Shown: one piece after another, positions 1-19,125 of the stretch
How positions within the stretch are numbered: position 1 is the stretch's first letter
How the letters are laid out: every line of letters begins with the position of its first letter
Assembly (NCBI GenBank): GCA_013433145.1
Contig: CM024187.1
Span: forward strand, 9,761,326-9,825,325
Direction: 5' to 3'
DNA length: 64,000 nt
From: Ascaris suum
Lineage: Eukaryota; Nematoda; Chromadorea; Rhabditida; Ascarididae
Notes under the pieces: model-generated
Databases searched by the model: none
Told to the model about the DNA's origin: nothing
Seen by the model: the letters and a program-made list of their open reading frames with translations, nothing else
Made by a program: the position numbers and the translations under genes

Positions 1-112
1 TTTCATGCAAGAATATGGAGATGTGCTTTCCTCATGAACTCTTTAAGCCTTATATTTGAATCAAATGTTTATATTTGAACTAAGGCTGCAGTTGAAATAC
101 TCTCAATTTCAG

Positions 113-5036
<4,924 letters not shown>

Positions 5037-7055
5037 CTTCCCCATAACTAATATCACATTCCTTTGCTGAATTCTGATCCTGTTTTGTTAATTTTTGGGC
5101 GAAGAATGCATGCGTCGAGCCTATAGCTCGAGGTCGAAAAACATGAGTAGGCAGCGGAGCACACGTGCAGCACGTGCATCTTGCTTGCTGTTTAGCTGAG
5201 CCGTTCGATCGAATGGTTCCCTCAGTCGGCTTTCTTCCCGATGTAGCAATCGAGAATGGGACCGCGTGGTTATTTTTGTTGGTCATGTGGAAAAACGTTT
5301 TCTCACAGGCTCTATATTAAAATATGTTCACTCACATGCTTCGAGTCTTCTAGACTTCATAGTGACCTAAGATGTATTTTAGACAACAACTCCCCGACTC
5401 CACATGTTCTGTACACTGCTAGGCCTCCTTTAGCTAGGTAATCCACTGGATTTTAAAGCTTTCTTCCCAAACCAACTGTAAATTAACGAGTGGCGCTGCC
5501 GCCGAGGATGTAACTTTGCTTGGGCGTTAAGCGCAACGCAAAGTTATTGGCAGCTGCAGCACTAACTAACTGCAACTCAGCAAAACATTTCCGCAGAATC
5601 TTTACAGATGTTTGGAAAAAGTAGTTGAAGAATGGGCTCTCACAAATTTTGAACAAGGTTTCTCTACTTCCCGTAAGTCCGGGGCGAGGTCTTTCGTCCG
5701 AGGAAAACAGTACGCTTATGAAATACCCGATAGATCAGCAATGGGTTGTCAGTGCAGAAATAAATACCGATAAGAAATGCTTTCGTCTACGGAAGAGACG
5801 ACCTCACACTCAGACCGACCTTTAAGAGGCAGAACAAGATTGCACTTCAGCTTTCCGAACAAAAGGCATTAAAATCAGGTCTTTAGTTGCGATGATGATG
5901 ATGCGCTGTGAGGTGGAACTGAGGCAACAAAGTCATCTTCTAAATATATTCAGAAGAATGCCATAGTGCGGGGATGTGTTTACTTACGGAACAAACAATC
6001 AACAGCAGCACATGGTAGGGACATCAAAACAGGAAATGAAGGACACAGAGCAAAACAGGAAGGTTGCAAGTAAAACATCATTTGGGGTTGTGGTGTGGAA
6101 GGCGTCCGAAGTTAGACCTCGAGAAGCCACCAGTAGCAAGAGACCGACGTGGCACAAATGCACCCACTAGTGAAGCATCGCCGTTGAAGAAGGTTGCTTT
6201 AAGAGCCACTGAAACATGAAAATGCCAAATTCACTTACCATTAGCTCAAAACCAATACAAAGAACTTACCATGCGAAGACCTACAGCTAATCGTTGCTAC
6301 TTAAAGAACGAGGTACTCGAAGAAGAACGAGGTGTGGCGGAACTCATTTCACCCTCGCACTGTACCAGTGCGTACTGGCACTGCTATAAATTACTGAGGT
6401 GTCTTAATTAATCGCGCAATCCCTCCCTGGTAATGCGTAAGCCACGCACTGATGTCGCATCAATTTTACAGCGAGCATTAACAGTTTTCAATGAAATGAA
6501 TGTTACTGTCATGAAGCACGCCCTCGCCGCTCACAACTCCGTGGTTATTACCGGGCAGTGACGAAGGGTTCTTCATGAGCTGTCATTACGCGTGAAAGAA
6601 GGTAGATGAGTAATGAGGACTCACTCGGAGATAACATGGCCCAAAACAGTCAGATGGACGAAATCAGGTATGTCATCAGCGCAGCTGAAAGGCGACTATC
6701 TCTCCCACACCCTTTCAAACCGGTGGAACGGCTTATTCTGTCTGATCAGTGCAGCTCAAAACGCTTTGTTTCAATGGCATTTTCACTCCCCCTCCTCTTA
6801 GGATATGCATCAAATGTGAAATGGTATGCCATCACCTCAGGAGGAAACTGCTTGAATGCACAAAACGGCAGGAGCAACTCACAGGGACTGTCCGTTAACG
6901 CCTGAGAGACAACCAGCGTATCAGCTGCACACACGAACGTCGCATGAATAACCGGCGGAAGGGACTACGGGACATGGGATTACGAGACGTGCAGATCCTC
7001 AGATCGGGGCCGGGATAATAAATTCTGGACCCACATACGTCAGCTCGAATGGAAT

Positions 7056-7098
7056 GTAGAAACGCCAGGCCGACATAAAGAAGACTCGGCGTTTCTAC
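7056..7098. repeat. Short inverted repeat (hairpin)
   Basis: GTAGAAACGCC at 7056-7066 is the exact reverse complement of GGCGTTTCTAC at 7088-7098, leaving a 21-base loop. There is no gene context. It may be the end of a small foldback element or a chance structure. Confidence 0.5.
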
Positions 7099-9099
7099 AT
7101 CTCACGCTACGTCTATACCTAGTGATCCGAGAAGAACGCCTCCACAGATCCCGAATGAGCATTAAGAGTTAGACCAGGAACACAACCAGCATATTATAAT
7201 TTCGTTGCCTCTTCCACAGCAGAGATCAACGAACCATAAATACAACAAATCAAAAATCTGTGCTAACTGCCTACCTGCACGTCTTCCTTAAACATTGCTG
7301 TGATTATGCTCTATTCAAAAAATAAATGGTAAATGACTAGGCATGACACGACAACGGTTGACTGTTGCGAGATGGGCATAGACGTGAGGGATTACAGATG
7401 AAGGAAATGCGGCTAAATGGCAGGGGCTCCAAGCAAAGGCCGCACAGGGCTTTTTTCTCTTTCACAATCTCCAACGCATGCACGCTTTGCCAGTATTAAT
7501 CACCATCGTCCTACCACATAGCAATTCAAATACCGTAACCCGAATATCACCGACATGCCAAGGAAGAAATAAAGCCGATGGGTGTGGTCGCCCTTGCCCA
7601 GCGAGGATATTTTGATAAGCTACTCCCAGAATCGTCGAACATGCCTTCTCAGGATGCCTCACCCCACTCACCATCTGCCTCGAAAAACGAATGGGTATGC
7701 GCATAGAAGGCATCAGTGAAGTGCGAAATGATTTTTCCTGTGAGGCTCCTGTCCACGGTTGCATAGAGATCAGGATTTCAGACTTCCTAAATCCCAAACG
7801 AAGGAACGTTCATTCCCCTTGAGGAGACAAACAATGTAGTCGCGAGAGAAGATCTAAATGGATGGTTAAGAAGGCAATTCGAAGAGGATGGTCCGTTGAT
7901 CGTGGACGATAAGTCAAATAGGAAGGTGATGACCTGCCCATATAAGAGACTTTCACAGATAGCCTACCTTTGCGCGAGCCTACCTTTGCGTAGTCGCTTT
8001 CTGCTCTTTTGCAATATGGAGCAGAGCTGTTTTTTGAACTGGCTGAATGCTTCCTCGGCGCATGATAACGTTCACAATTTTGGCAACCTTTCGTCGCATT
8101 ATTCCCCATTACATGGCAATGTGACTACGAAGAGGGTCAAGCAGTGAAAAAAACACTTGCCGCACTTGCGATCCACTGTCGTTTTCATTTCGTTCATATC
8201 AACAAGCTAGAGATTTATAGTCACCCGCATTGTAGACGACTAGAAATCTATAGCTCCTTCATATATCGTCATGTGTCTCGTAGAAAAGAATTCCTTTCTT
8301 TAATTAAACTCATCCACGTGTTATCTAAAGGGAAGAGGATCACCTAATCAGTTGGAAATAACTTGCAAGCTTCAAGTGAATTCCCCGGCATCCATGGTCG
8401 TAGTTCGGGAAAACCTATGAATGGTCGCTGCCCCTATCGGTAGATTTTTATTACTTTTACTGTTATCTTGAACCTCAAAAACTTGCTTTTAATCCGCCCA
8501 TCCGACTGTCCTCTCCACCAATGAAGCTGATGAGCTCTCATCCCTTCCCCTCCCCGATCCGAATTTATTCCACGTGTGAACGTTCCCACTGCACATTTGC
8601 AACTAAACACCAGTTAATTGAACGACACTGAAAAATTCGAGCGATTCGTTTTCTTTTGCTCTTTGTTTGTCAGAAAGTTAGTTTACTTATTTAATAGTGC
8701 GCACTTCGAGCCAAAAATAATATGCGTCTATTACGACACCAATTCTATGAAACGCGGGGCGTGCTCATTACTGCTAGAAACGTCCGCACTTACATGCTCT
8801 CCTACTGCCTCAAAACTGAAAATCGAACGCTGCGGCCAACCCAGACGCAATAATACTTTAGATGCTGCTTCTGCACACCCCTATTTTTACGGCCTACGGT
8901 CTTGGCCAAGCTACACGAAAGCCTGTGCTTTCATAATATGACAATGTCCCGCTTGAGTGACACCAGGATGCCGGCCTCATTGCTCAAAACATTAGTTGCT
9001 GATGTAACTTTCACGCAATCCCAAATAGAAATTTTTTTAAAGTTTTAGTGACTGCTAAAAAGAACTCTGCAAAATTTTCACTAAAACAAACTGTACAAA

Positions 9100-9475
9100 C
9101 TAACCTGCATTCTCACTAACCTTTAGAGGCTGATACGCTACATCACACAACACAGCTCCACGACGCTGTTTCTCGAATGTGGCATCCATATTGAACTCTG
9201 TTCACAACAATAAAGGACGGTGCATGTTTTGCTAGCACAAGAAAGTTCAGGGTGCAGAAATGAATTTAAATGAGATGATTAGCTGAGCAACACTGAATAA
9301 GAGAGGCTGACCTGTGCATTGACCTTTTGAGGTATGGCACACCTGTGCCCAAGCATATTAACCCAATGAAGTCGACACTCGTCAGCTAAAAGCAATCCAA
9401 AATTGCTCTGAAAAACCACTTACCTTTTAGCATTTTTTCACGAACATCGCAGTCAGTACCTCCATAGCAACGGTC
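9100..9475 (-). other. Alternative open frame overlapping the last BuGZ exon
   Basis: In the frame shifted by one from the BuGZ ending, the - strand stays open from about 9490 to 9424 ([20 protein letters not shown]) and ends at a good donor (GTAAG). An exon at 9197-9121 is phase-compatible (FNMDATFEKQ...VLCDVAYQPLK), followed by GTTAGT or an in-frame TAG at 9102-9100. It could be an alternative BuGZ C-terminus, part of another gene, or chance; I do not recognise the protein. Confidence 0.3.
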
Positions 9476-9476
9476 C

Positions 9477-12400
9477 TCATACCAACCCCTTTAAAATGGC
9501 CCACCGTTCTTCCTGCAACAGTGTACATTTATAAGTAACTCTTGCCGAAAAACCTCAGCAAATATTAAGTTTCTTTTTTACCGGAAACTGTTATCGACCT
9601 ATCTGGATTTATCACATGCCTCATACATTTCATAAGCCATTATAAAACTATGATATAGTGCAGTGGAAGAGAGTTTCAAACAGTCACAGTCTGGAGTGAT
9701 GAACTGACACTTGCAGGATTCTGTAGCTTTCGGTAAACTTTACCGCACTTACAATTCTGTGGTGCATTGTGATGCTGTAAAGTCACCAAATTTTTAGATA
9801 GTTATCCATTTTTGCAGTTATCAAATAAAAATTTTCAGTGTACATTAAACGTGAACTTTAAATTCAAAACGATGATCAGGGAAGACCGGCTGCCACTAAA
9901 GTCGTTGCGAAAATTGAGTGAACAACATCGAGCCGCAAATATTCGAACGAAACTTATCTGATATGTTCAGAAACTACTCCTAACAAAGACGTAACAACTA
10001 GAAAAAAAAAGCGATTTTCAGTAGTACGTGCGTATCCAGCGTTGTCAGTCACGAAAAGAAGATAACTCTACTGAGTGCTTCAGCTAGAAAGTTAGTAGTG
10101 CCACCTCCAACGAAAAGCTATTCTGGAGAAGTGCCCACGAACTGTTCATTGCGTTGAGCGGAAAATAAATGCTGCATGCAGGATTCTGCGACGAACAGGT
10201 TAAGATGGAGTGATTCCATAAACTGTTTGAATTCTGGATTTAACATTTTCATGCTGCAGCACAGATGAACAACACAACAACAATGACCTTTCTTCGAATG
10301 ACAGACGAGAAACGCGGAAGGTGAGAGACAAGGTTCGAATGGATTTTCGAAGGAAGGTGTCAGATGCCGAAAAATTGTGCGAAGATAGATGGGAAGAAAA
10401 AAGGGAAAAAAAGAAAAAGATAAACTGAAAGCATCGAAAAGAGCCCAGTTTTGCCTTCATATCCAAATGCGGTGCAATACGACTTTAAAAAACGAGAGGC
10501 GGGCCCCCTTAAGAGTGCTTTGTAACTAATGGTTGCACAGATCATTAATTCGCATTAATTTGAGAATAGAAGCGGGCTCACTTGATGTAGCTCGAGATGG
10601 TTCTTAAAACGGGTTTTTTTGAGATGCTAAAAAAACCTGCGACTGCTGTTATGATCGCCTAAAGAACTTGCCATCTTCCCGCTGAATATACGTTGCATAC
10701 AGAAAAAGGACCCACCATTGAAATACTATCGTCGACGTGCATGATCTGCGTTTTAGAGCCTAGCTTCTGAACGACACTCGCTTCCTTTGGTGGTTCAGAA
10801 GCAACTGCTAACGCACCACTATCATTGCTGTAGGCCGGAAATGCAGCTGGAACCACAGGAGCGGCAGGCGCTACAGTAGTAGCAGGAGGTGGCTGTGGAA
10901 CAGGTGCCATGGGTGGTTTCACAGCCGCAGGTGCTGGCAACGGTGGGAGCGTAGGCCGAGCTGGCGGAGGCACAGGAACTCTGCAACATTCACGTAACAA
11001 TCACGCGCTCAAGAGAGTTCAATTGCTGTCGGCTGATACCATGAAGCACCATCTTATTTCCAAATTTCATAAGCGCGAAGGAAGTATTAACAAAAATGTG
11101 GCCATGAACTGAACGCTCAACTGCCACGGACTTTTGCATGCTCGTGAATGCCCCATCCTCCCTTTGCAGGATTCTTAAAGAAATGTCAAGACGCATGACG
11201 ACCTTTGATCAGAGAGAGGCGCGACCACACGCGTTTTAAATCTTGTCTCAATAACCAGCGCATAAACGGAAACCATAAAGATTAAATCTATAAAAATGCA
11301 CAATAAAACGCTTTCAAGAAATAATTCGACATGTCGCGAGATGTATTTTTTCTTGGAATTTCAGCAAAAATCAGAACTCAGCGATACTATTACAAAGTAC
11401 CGACTGACAGCATGGAAGATTCTCAGCAAAGCGTTTGAATGGATGCATACTCTGCCTACACAGATAATGAAATGTCAAGGCTCACTGTTCTATTACCAAG
11501 ACGGAGCGGTTCAACCCCTACTGAGATTCTGTACTGCTCCTGAAAAAACAAAAGAGCATTTCTTCGACCAAAAGCCTATGAAAAAGCTTAAAACAACTGT
11601 CGCGAACTAAGATCCCATACGAGCGAATGCAGCAAACTTAAAGAATTTTTCCATATATGCACGCAGAAGAAAGAAAAGAACTCTCCTCATATTAACTGTC
11701 GAAAGAATTTCAGTTCAATTCCTTTACGGGGCAATTTTTGACAGACGCCTTCTGCATATTTTCCTGCAGCTAATTTTTCTCACACACAATGCAATTTGCG
11801 TTCAAAACTGCGCCATATATAACCTATTTATATATCGTCTCTTTGCAACTAAAAAAAGTGGAAAAATGCCTGCAAAACTCATCAAATGGGTGCAAAACTC
11901 CGGTAATGAAGTATGACGCGCAGATAACAAAGGAATGACTCTGAAAAAACTTCGAGAGCGTTAAGCCGACCATAACAGCCGCATGCTGTTGCTGTTGAAC
12001 TCCATGCTGTTGACAGAACTCCATGGAATGAATTTTCAGGTTTGTCGTCCATGGAATCACTCCTATGAAAATTTTTTGTTTATATTTTCTCGACCCGCCA
12101 TTTATAATATTCAGACTGACTGCCGACGTTTGAAAACACGTGAATGTTCAAACACAGCCACAACTTATATTAAAAAAACATCGGCACATAGTTGTCAGGA
12201 AAAATGAGATATCTGAAGTATTACCCTGGAACTGTAGATGCAATCGGAGCAATAACGCCAGGTGAGACCATCGGAACTGGAGGGAACATCCGAGGAGGCA
12301 TGGGAGCACCCGGTACGAAAGGTGGAAGAAAGGGTGGCATTGCACCCGGAGGCAGCGGTGGAAAGCCAGGCATCATTGGGGGCACTCCTGAAATCAAGCA

Positions 12401-15400
12401 GACTTTCAAAGACAGGAAATATAACGCACAGCACAACAAATGAAAACTGGACTCGTAGATGAGGTTCGAACTTTGCGTGTAGGAAGAATCAGAACTCGAG
12501 GCTGCCATCCTTCAGAGTCGACAATGTTTTCAGGCAAACAAACATTTCATCTGCTGTCCAGCTGTGGCAAGAGCATCAAGATCTGAACCAGATTAATACT
12601 AGAAATCATGCAAAGCGCTAAACACATTCTCATTCCTATGCCAGAAAAAGTGGCTGGTCATGAAAAGTTGTCGACGCAAAAGGCGGCATCACCTGTTGAA
12701 AAAGTATTATTGTGATGAAATAATGGAGGGTCCCAGCTCGGCCTGCTTTCCTGACAGTGAGAAACAGTGGACACAATGCCGGCTACAGTAGTCTTGCAAA
12801 ATAATAAAACCTAACCAGCCGGATCGGCTTCATTTTGATCAATTATTTATATCCCACCGCTCACTGGACTATATCGCCTCCGCGGAACCAGTAATAAATG
12901 AAGGCAAAAGCACCTCCATTATAAAATATACACCATGTAATAACTGCGCCACTGACTTCCAACTTAAAATGAGACGACTGAACTGACTTACCTGGCGGCA
13001 TAATCGGAAATGCAGTAATAGGCGGTTGTACAGAGGCCGTCGTAGACGCAGGAGCAGTCGTGTTCGGCTTAGAAGCTTTTGCACTTGGCTCGTCTGCAAA
13101 TACGACATATATATATGACATAAAAGTTGAGTTTTGGTGAGGTCTAGGAGTTCATTCCAAGAAAAAGTTACAAGTAATGAAATTGGCTAACAGCTTTTTG
13201 ATATGACAGCATCGTGTGCTGGGAGTGCCACAATTCAACATCAACCTCGCAAGTTTCTGATACCAACAATAAGTTGAAACTGGAAAACATTCCCTTCCGC
13301 TGAGGAATTACACAGTGCATATCATATAAGACTTCACACGCAACAGACAAAGCAAGCGTTTACTTGTCAGAACTGGCTCCTTTTTTCTTCACTTTAAAAA
13401 CCTCTCCTCAGAAGCCTTTTCCGGCGACCAATCAATCCAAAAAGGAAGCTTAGATCTGTTAGTGGTCGCAATTCTTTGTGCGCCAAAGTTGGTCTCAAGT
13501 CCGGTGCCCTCCTTACCACGCAATAACGGACAAGGTGGAGTTGGACGAATTCAATGATTGGTGCTCTGAAATAGCAAGTCATGCATAACAGTTGGGAAGA
13601 GTAACTACCAGGTGCAGCATCATCCGGAATGCCCTCCATGCCGTACACTTCCACTTCAACGGAGTCCTTTCCCGGCAGTGCCGCTGGTATTTTGTCGATA
13701 GTTTCTTTATGAACCTATAACAAAATGAAGGCTCCTTCATAAAACGGTTATAACATCGTACTGCCTTCAAAAGAATTCGAAGGCAGCTACGTGCTATTCT
13801 CTTTTGTTAGGATCAGAGAATAAATGGAAGTGATTGGGAAGCGAAGGAGAGGAAGCAGGAAGAAGAAAAAAAGCACTTTTTGTAACGTGTCAGTAACTTC
13901 TTATCAGCGACTAACTTACCTTCCATGAAACGCTCATTCTACGTGCTGCCTTTCCTCTTTACCTAGCATGACAATATGTTTCATTATGGAAAGTGGTGCG
14001 TCGAAGAGTACTGAATCTCTCTTCTGCATTCAAACAATATGCAAGAACCCTTTACTTTTGTGTTTCACCAATATGAAACGGGATTTTCCGTGATTTTTTG
14101 ATGGCTGTGCCAGAATTCGGAAAAAAGTTTTCAGAAGAATTACGGAGCTTGAAAATTAAAGGCCTCCAAGTAAAACACATAAATTAACTCCAAGTTTGTG
14201 AACGGGATAGCAAGGCTGGAAGAGGATGGGCATGTGCAGTCTGCTTTATATAAGCGCCATCAGACTTCACCTTGGGACTGAAGTCATGTCCGAAAAAAAT
14301 TCGATTTCTTATTTCACGAGGAATTTGAATCCAAAAATGCCCTGCTCTTATTTCTGGATTACAACTGGAAACAAAGGAAAACACGATACGTAAAAAACCA
14401 AAACCGTGCCAACCCGGTTGAACCACGCACGCGTCTGAGCACAGCTTTGGCTTTTTCGGATAGGAGAGAGACAAAAGATAAGTAAACCATGGATAGATTT
14501 CCGGATTTACCAAGCGCGACCTTTCAGGTCACGGTTATAAAGAAGAGCATTTTTATCTGTTCTGGGGAACCTCTGAGCAGTCGTTTGATGCATGACGTCT
14601 TTATACGCGAACAATTTTCGGTTTCGTGGTAGAAAAACTTACACCTCAGAAATCATGTTCAGAAATGCTCATGGCTTCCTTTTTTTTCATTGCCTCACAT
14701 TTTCCTGCCTTGTGCACCACCTTATTTTTCCTTATCTTCCGTCGATTTTCGATGATGCCGTTAAGATCTCTTCCCATCTTCCTCCTCTCGCCCTAACTGG
14801 GTACAAAATAATGATTTTGTAAGTTCTTGTTGTTGTTATAGCAAAGCATATCACTCTTTTATTAGAGAAGAGCAACGCATTTTCGGAAGCAGTGTTTCCA
14901 CGTCTACGAACTCAGGTTCCCCACAAACATTAAAAACACTCGTTTGAATGAAACTTTTATTCAGCTAACAGTTGCAGTAGTGAAGAAGTTTCTCTTCTTA
15001 GAACATGTACGAGAATCCATCAAATCTCGTAGATGCAGCTCCCTCACTTGAATATCTTTTTAAGTAATCAATAAAAGTTCCGCTCTTCAAAGGAATCATT
15101 TTATGCTCACTCCCAACCTCTTTCCAAGGATCCGCGATGAGTGTGTGGGAGCCAAATTTAGTGGACCGATCGATGAATGATACGTGATCAATAATAACCG
15201 TCTAATTTCAGCATATAGTGGTGTCGTAATTTACCAAACTAATCCTGCTAAACCTATCGAAAAACATGGAATGGTCCTGTGCAATCCATAGAAACGCTTC
15301 TGAAATTTGCACAAGAGAGCGTTATATTATAAACGAGACCTGTTTAAAGAGGAGAACCGTTCCTATGATTTCTGCAGCAGTGGGTAACAGGATCAAATCA

Positions 15401-16643
15401 ATACAGAACCGATCGCGTGAATCAGCAGGAACATCAAAACAACCAGTGAAGTAAACCTCTTCCACCGGACACCTTAAGACGTCGATCTTCGGACTATTTC
15501 CGTACGTAAAAGAGTGCGCCTGCTGCGTCAACACTTACCTCTTCGCCCTCTAGAAGTCATCGTTCTAGGGGCGAAAGAAAAGAAAATAACCTGCATACAG
15601 TGTATCGCCAACCCTGGTCCAGTAAAAAGTTTCTTATGACATATGTGACATTTGAAATGCTTCGCCTTCTGATGCTGAATCAATATCTTTTCGTCCTCGA
15701 ATTCGCGATTGCAGTACCTGGAATTAAACATACATCTTTTGGATTTGTTCATTTTCCAGGAGCAGCCATATCCAGTTCCTGTCTTGCTGCAATCACTACA
15801 ACAGAACCTATCCATACAGCTTCACAGCAAAATAAACATCATCCGGATTAGTACTGTTTGCTTACTGTGCCTCGGGAATAAAAAGTTCGGGCACTTCGAC
15901 ACGCCACCACGAAGGCTGCCGAAAAGTTGCTTTTCCCCACTTCTTTTTTTTTTCATTCTTTTTTTTGCCAGCCGACATGTCATAAGTCGCTTCATTTCAT
16001 TCCTTGTCCTCAAATGTATCACGAACGCTACTCCACCTGTCCGCTTTATCAATCACCTCCAACTGATCCCAAAATTCATCTGTGCAACAGAAGCGTTCAT
16101 ACGGTGTTAGGTACACAACATTATGAATGTGAACAACAAAGTGCAGCCTCTTCGGTTTTCACGGCAGTTTTTGAAAAAGGCATGTACATCCCGGTTAGGT
16201 CTGAAAGGTTGAGTCTCGACGGCAAAGCCCTACAGTTCAGAACCAGCATCCATCCCCCTCGTCTTTGTTGGATGTAATACCAATAAGAGCTCTTGTAGCT
16301 TTGGGTGCCTTAAGCGCGACTTTATCATCCCCCCCCCCCCCTGCAAACCAACTCCGATCGATAATGCTAAACTTGAAGGAAAAACTTTTCCTGAGGCTCG
16401 AAAGTTTCGTTTACCTCCCATCGCACTGAAAAACTACAGACATTGCTTAAAGGCGAAAAAATAAAACTGAATTCGACGGGCATCACATGCTGACTTAAAA
16501 TCGTCAGCCTTCAATGCAGTTCTATTTGATTTGGATGTTCGACGGTTCAGAGCAAACTATCAATGAATGAAGTGAGGGAAATGCAAAAGACAGCTGACTC
16601 ACCAACACCAAGGTTTTGCAACTCGTTTCTTCTTTCGACCCAT
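9477..16643 (-). CDS. BuGZ / ZNF207-type C2H2 zinc-finger protein
   Basis: Seven coding exons on the - strand are phase-consistent: 16643-16603, 15717-15591, 13714-13609, 13093-12992, 12387-12225, 10980-10716 and 9512-9477, about 279 residues. The start [14 protein letters not shown] and the two-finger core ([16 protein letters not shown]..., [19 protein letters not shown]) are near-identical to human ZNF207. The next exon continues [15 protein letters not shown]...[10 protein letters not shown], also family-specific. The middle and C-terminal exons are proline/alanine rich ([14 protein letters not shown]). The end reads [19 protein letters not shown], resembling the family's Bub3-binding GLEBS-type segment (DEDISLEERRA in human), split by an intron. 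Known family role: a spindle and kinetochore protein that stabilises Bub3 and binds microtubules. The C. elegans counterpart is B0035.1. The last exon is the least certain. Confidence 0.93.
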
Positions 16644-19125
16644 TGTTTGTGCGACTTATACGTAGACAAGATACGTTGTAGAGAGTGTAACTGGAATTTT
16701 CACTGCCTAAAAAAATTATTGTTGAACCAAGATGCACGAACGGCATTTTACTTTCGACCGGATGATGTTTCAGGGTTAGAGAAAAAAAGAGAAAGGCGTG
16801 ACCATTTACGCAGCGCTGTCAAAATTGAGTCCTCCTTATCCACAGCCACCAGGACCCCATTTACTAAATCAGCTTACGGCTCTTTAACACACCAATGTTC
16901 ACACGGTTTCCAGCAAATTTTGGGCAGTGAATTTGATGGCGCTCAGGATACCTATTAAGTATTGGCAGTGCGTCTTCTTTATGCTGATCAAGCCATAATT
17001 TCACTGCCCGATGTATGACGGGATATGTTTTTTTGCAGCGAAGCGCTGAATGTATGACGGGAATGGCTCCCTCCTGACAGTGTTTTCTTTGATGCAATCA
17101 CATCGACAACACTATACAGATTCCAAACAATGCCCATATATTTCCTCGGCGCTGCATGAACTTGCGAGGGATTCACCTGTAATGCAGATCAGTCGACTAC
17201 AGATCAAATGAGAATAGTATGTTGGGTAGTCGTTCGATCTGCCTGCATGCTCTCGACCTTCTTTGATCTAAGTTGTAACAGCACACCGGTCCCGCCTGAC
17301 CTGCAGCCGAATGGTTTACCTTAGACATCTTAACTACGCTAGGGGAAGCATGGCATTAGTCTTTTCCCAAATGCACATTGCAACGTCGTTTGCATTGCTC
17401 CATCCGGGTTTTATAAAGGAAGTGGCAATTTCACGATGCATAATTGCGTAATCCCCAGGTGAGAAGTCCTCGACGACGCATCGTCTACCAAAAACCAGTC
17501 AAGAATCCTTCCAATGGAGTAGGATTTCAGATGACATTAACAACAGCGATGTTGCTGAGGAAACTTCCCAGGAAATGGGTTGATCTACTCAGGATATTCA
17601 GGTCGCTGAATGCCACTCTTGTATAAATCACCACACACAATTGGAATACAAGCACCACGTGCTCGGGACAAGACTAGACGGAAGATTTCGCGGGCAACGA
17701 TGTCGAAGCAAAGCAGTTTGCAATCGAAGCACTTGAGTGCACGGGAAAATTCAATAGCAATTAAACACTCGTTCACAAGCACAGCTGCTCAGTTTCCTAC
17801 GTGCTTCATATGAGGTTTATGAACACAGCGAAATATTCGCTTAGGCGAACCCACTAGAATGAAAGAATCCGTGACAGCCACGTTTCTGAAATAACAACGG
17901 TGTGGATTCGTTTCTACCCTCAAAATTCCCATCTGCGGGAACGACTTCACTATACTACATGCGCTGTAGCGAATACGGGAAAGAACCTAACTGCGCTGCA
18001 CGTAAATCTGCACACACCTTGAACCTATTGACTATAGCACACCTTGAGAGCCCACCGTGGTTGGAAAACGGAGTAGGCATGCTGCTTTGACAATGGAACC
18101 CATCTACGTTGCCGTATGTTTACTTATAGACCTCTCCCGATGCGTGATTAGTGCGAAAGATTCGTGAAGCTCCTACTCCCACGTGGGCTTCAGCCGCTCT
18201 CACTTAGAACCTCTTCTGCTGTGGTAGCGTGAAGCGATCGCAACACTTTCGGACCAATGATGATTTTTCAGTCAACAGCTTTTGTTTTTCATAGAAATTT
18301 GCAAAATAATGCTCCCGACGAGACGAGCAATCGTAAACACTTTTGAAAGCACAACCTTTTAGACAATCCTGAACATGTGCATCACCATAAACACAGACGA
18401 GAATGACCTTCATTGCACGAAGCCTCTTCCCTTCACGCAGTCCCATATACAGCACTTAATGTGACACCTCTAGCAATAGAAGCCTAGCAAATTCCAACAC
18501 TCTGACGAAGGACGACTTACGATTCGCTCAAGCTTAGCAAAGAACTCGAGACAAGGAACGCAAAAAAGTGACAAGAACTTCAGCACAACACAGCCGTTCT
18601 TGACACACTACTACCTGGAGGAAATTTCACAACATGTACAACACTCGCTCCAATGACGCCACTCTACACAACATTTGCGACGCCACTGCCGTAAACGTTT
18701 TGGAGAGCAGTCTCACCCTTTCCCTTCACAAAAGATGGAAGCAGAGAAAAAGCGTTTGCACAAAGAAACTAAATTTTTCGCGAAAGAGGTGCGACGCACC
18801 CTCAAAATAATTCCATATTACGCATGAAAGCACTGCACTGCTCTCACTGAAGATCGAACGGATTTCCTGGCGCATTTTTGAAACCGTTCTCACCTTAGCC
18901 GAGAATCGAGATAGCGTGAAAGTATGCGCAGAGACTCAGAGCGGCTGAAATTTTTTAGCAAATGACGCTGAGCCGAATGCGCTGCAACGAACCAGATGCG
19001 AATCTCGGTTGATATTAAGCCAAACGGCTGAAATCGAAGATGGAGTTCAGGGCTTTCCTTGAAAGTCGGCAGTGCAGTTGCTTGTTCAATGCGTTATGAC
19101 AGTCTCCGTACTGTCCTGCCAGCTT
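16644..19125. other. Upstream region of the BuGZ gene, no supported gene
   Basis: The sequence before the BuGZ start at 16643 presumably holds its promoter. I see no acceptor directly before the ATG that would mark trans-splicing. ORFs here are short and frame-shadowing. No repeat of note is visible. Confidence 0.4.

Larger units (their letters stand above)
5037..9476. other. Intergenic region, no supported gene
   Basis: This stretch lies between the convergent 3' ends of the DNAJC25 and BuGZ genes. ORFs of 60-110 codons occur on both strands but lack family motifs and splice structure. A stem of 11 perfect base pairs (7056-7066 with 7088-7098) is the only clear local structure. Around 6600-7150 and 7460-8110 the base composition is less AT-rich and could mark a decayed mobile element, but I recognise no transposase, reverse transcriptase or terminal repeat. 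Confidence 0.5.

Noticed and set aside
6600..8110. Less AT-rich stretch with ORFs on both strands, considered as a retroelement
   Set aside because: No reverse transcriptase, integrase, transposase or terminal-repeat motif could be recognised.
12192..12462. Glycine-rich and other ORFs on + over the proline-rich block
   Set aside because: They are shadows of BuGZ exon 12387-12225, whose proline codons give glycine on the other strand.
16230..16421. An ATG reading MGGK on the - strand, considered as the BuGZ start
   Set aside because: The true start at 16643 reads [14 protein letters not shown] and joins in phase to the zinc-finger exon. The other does not.
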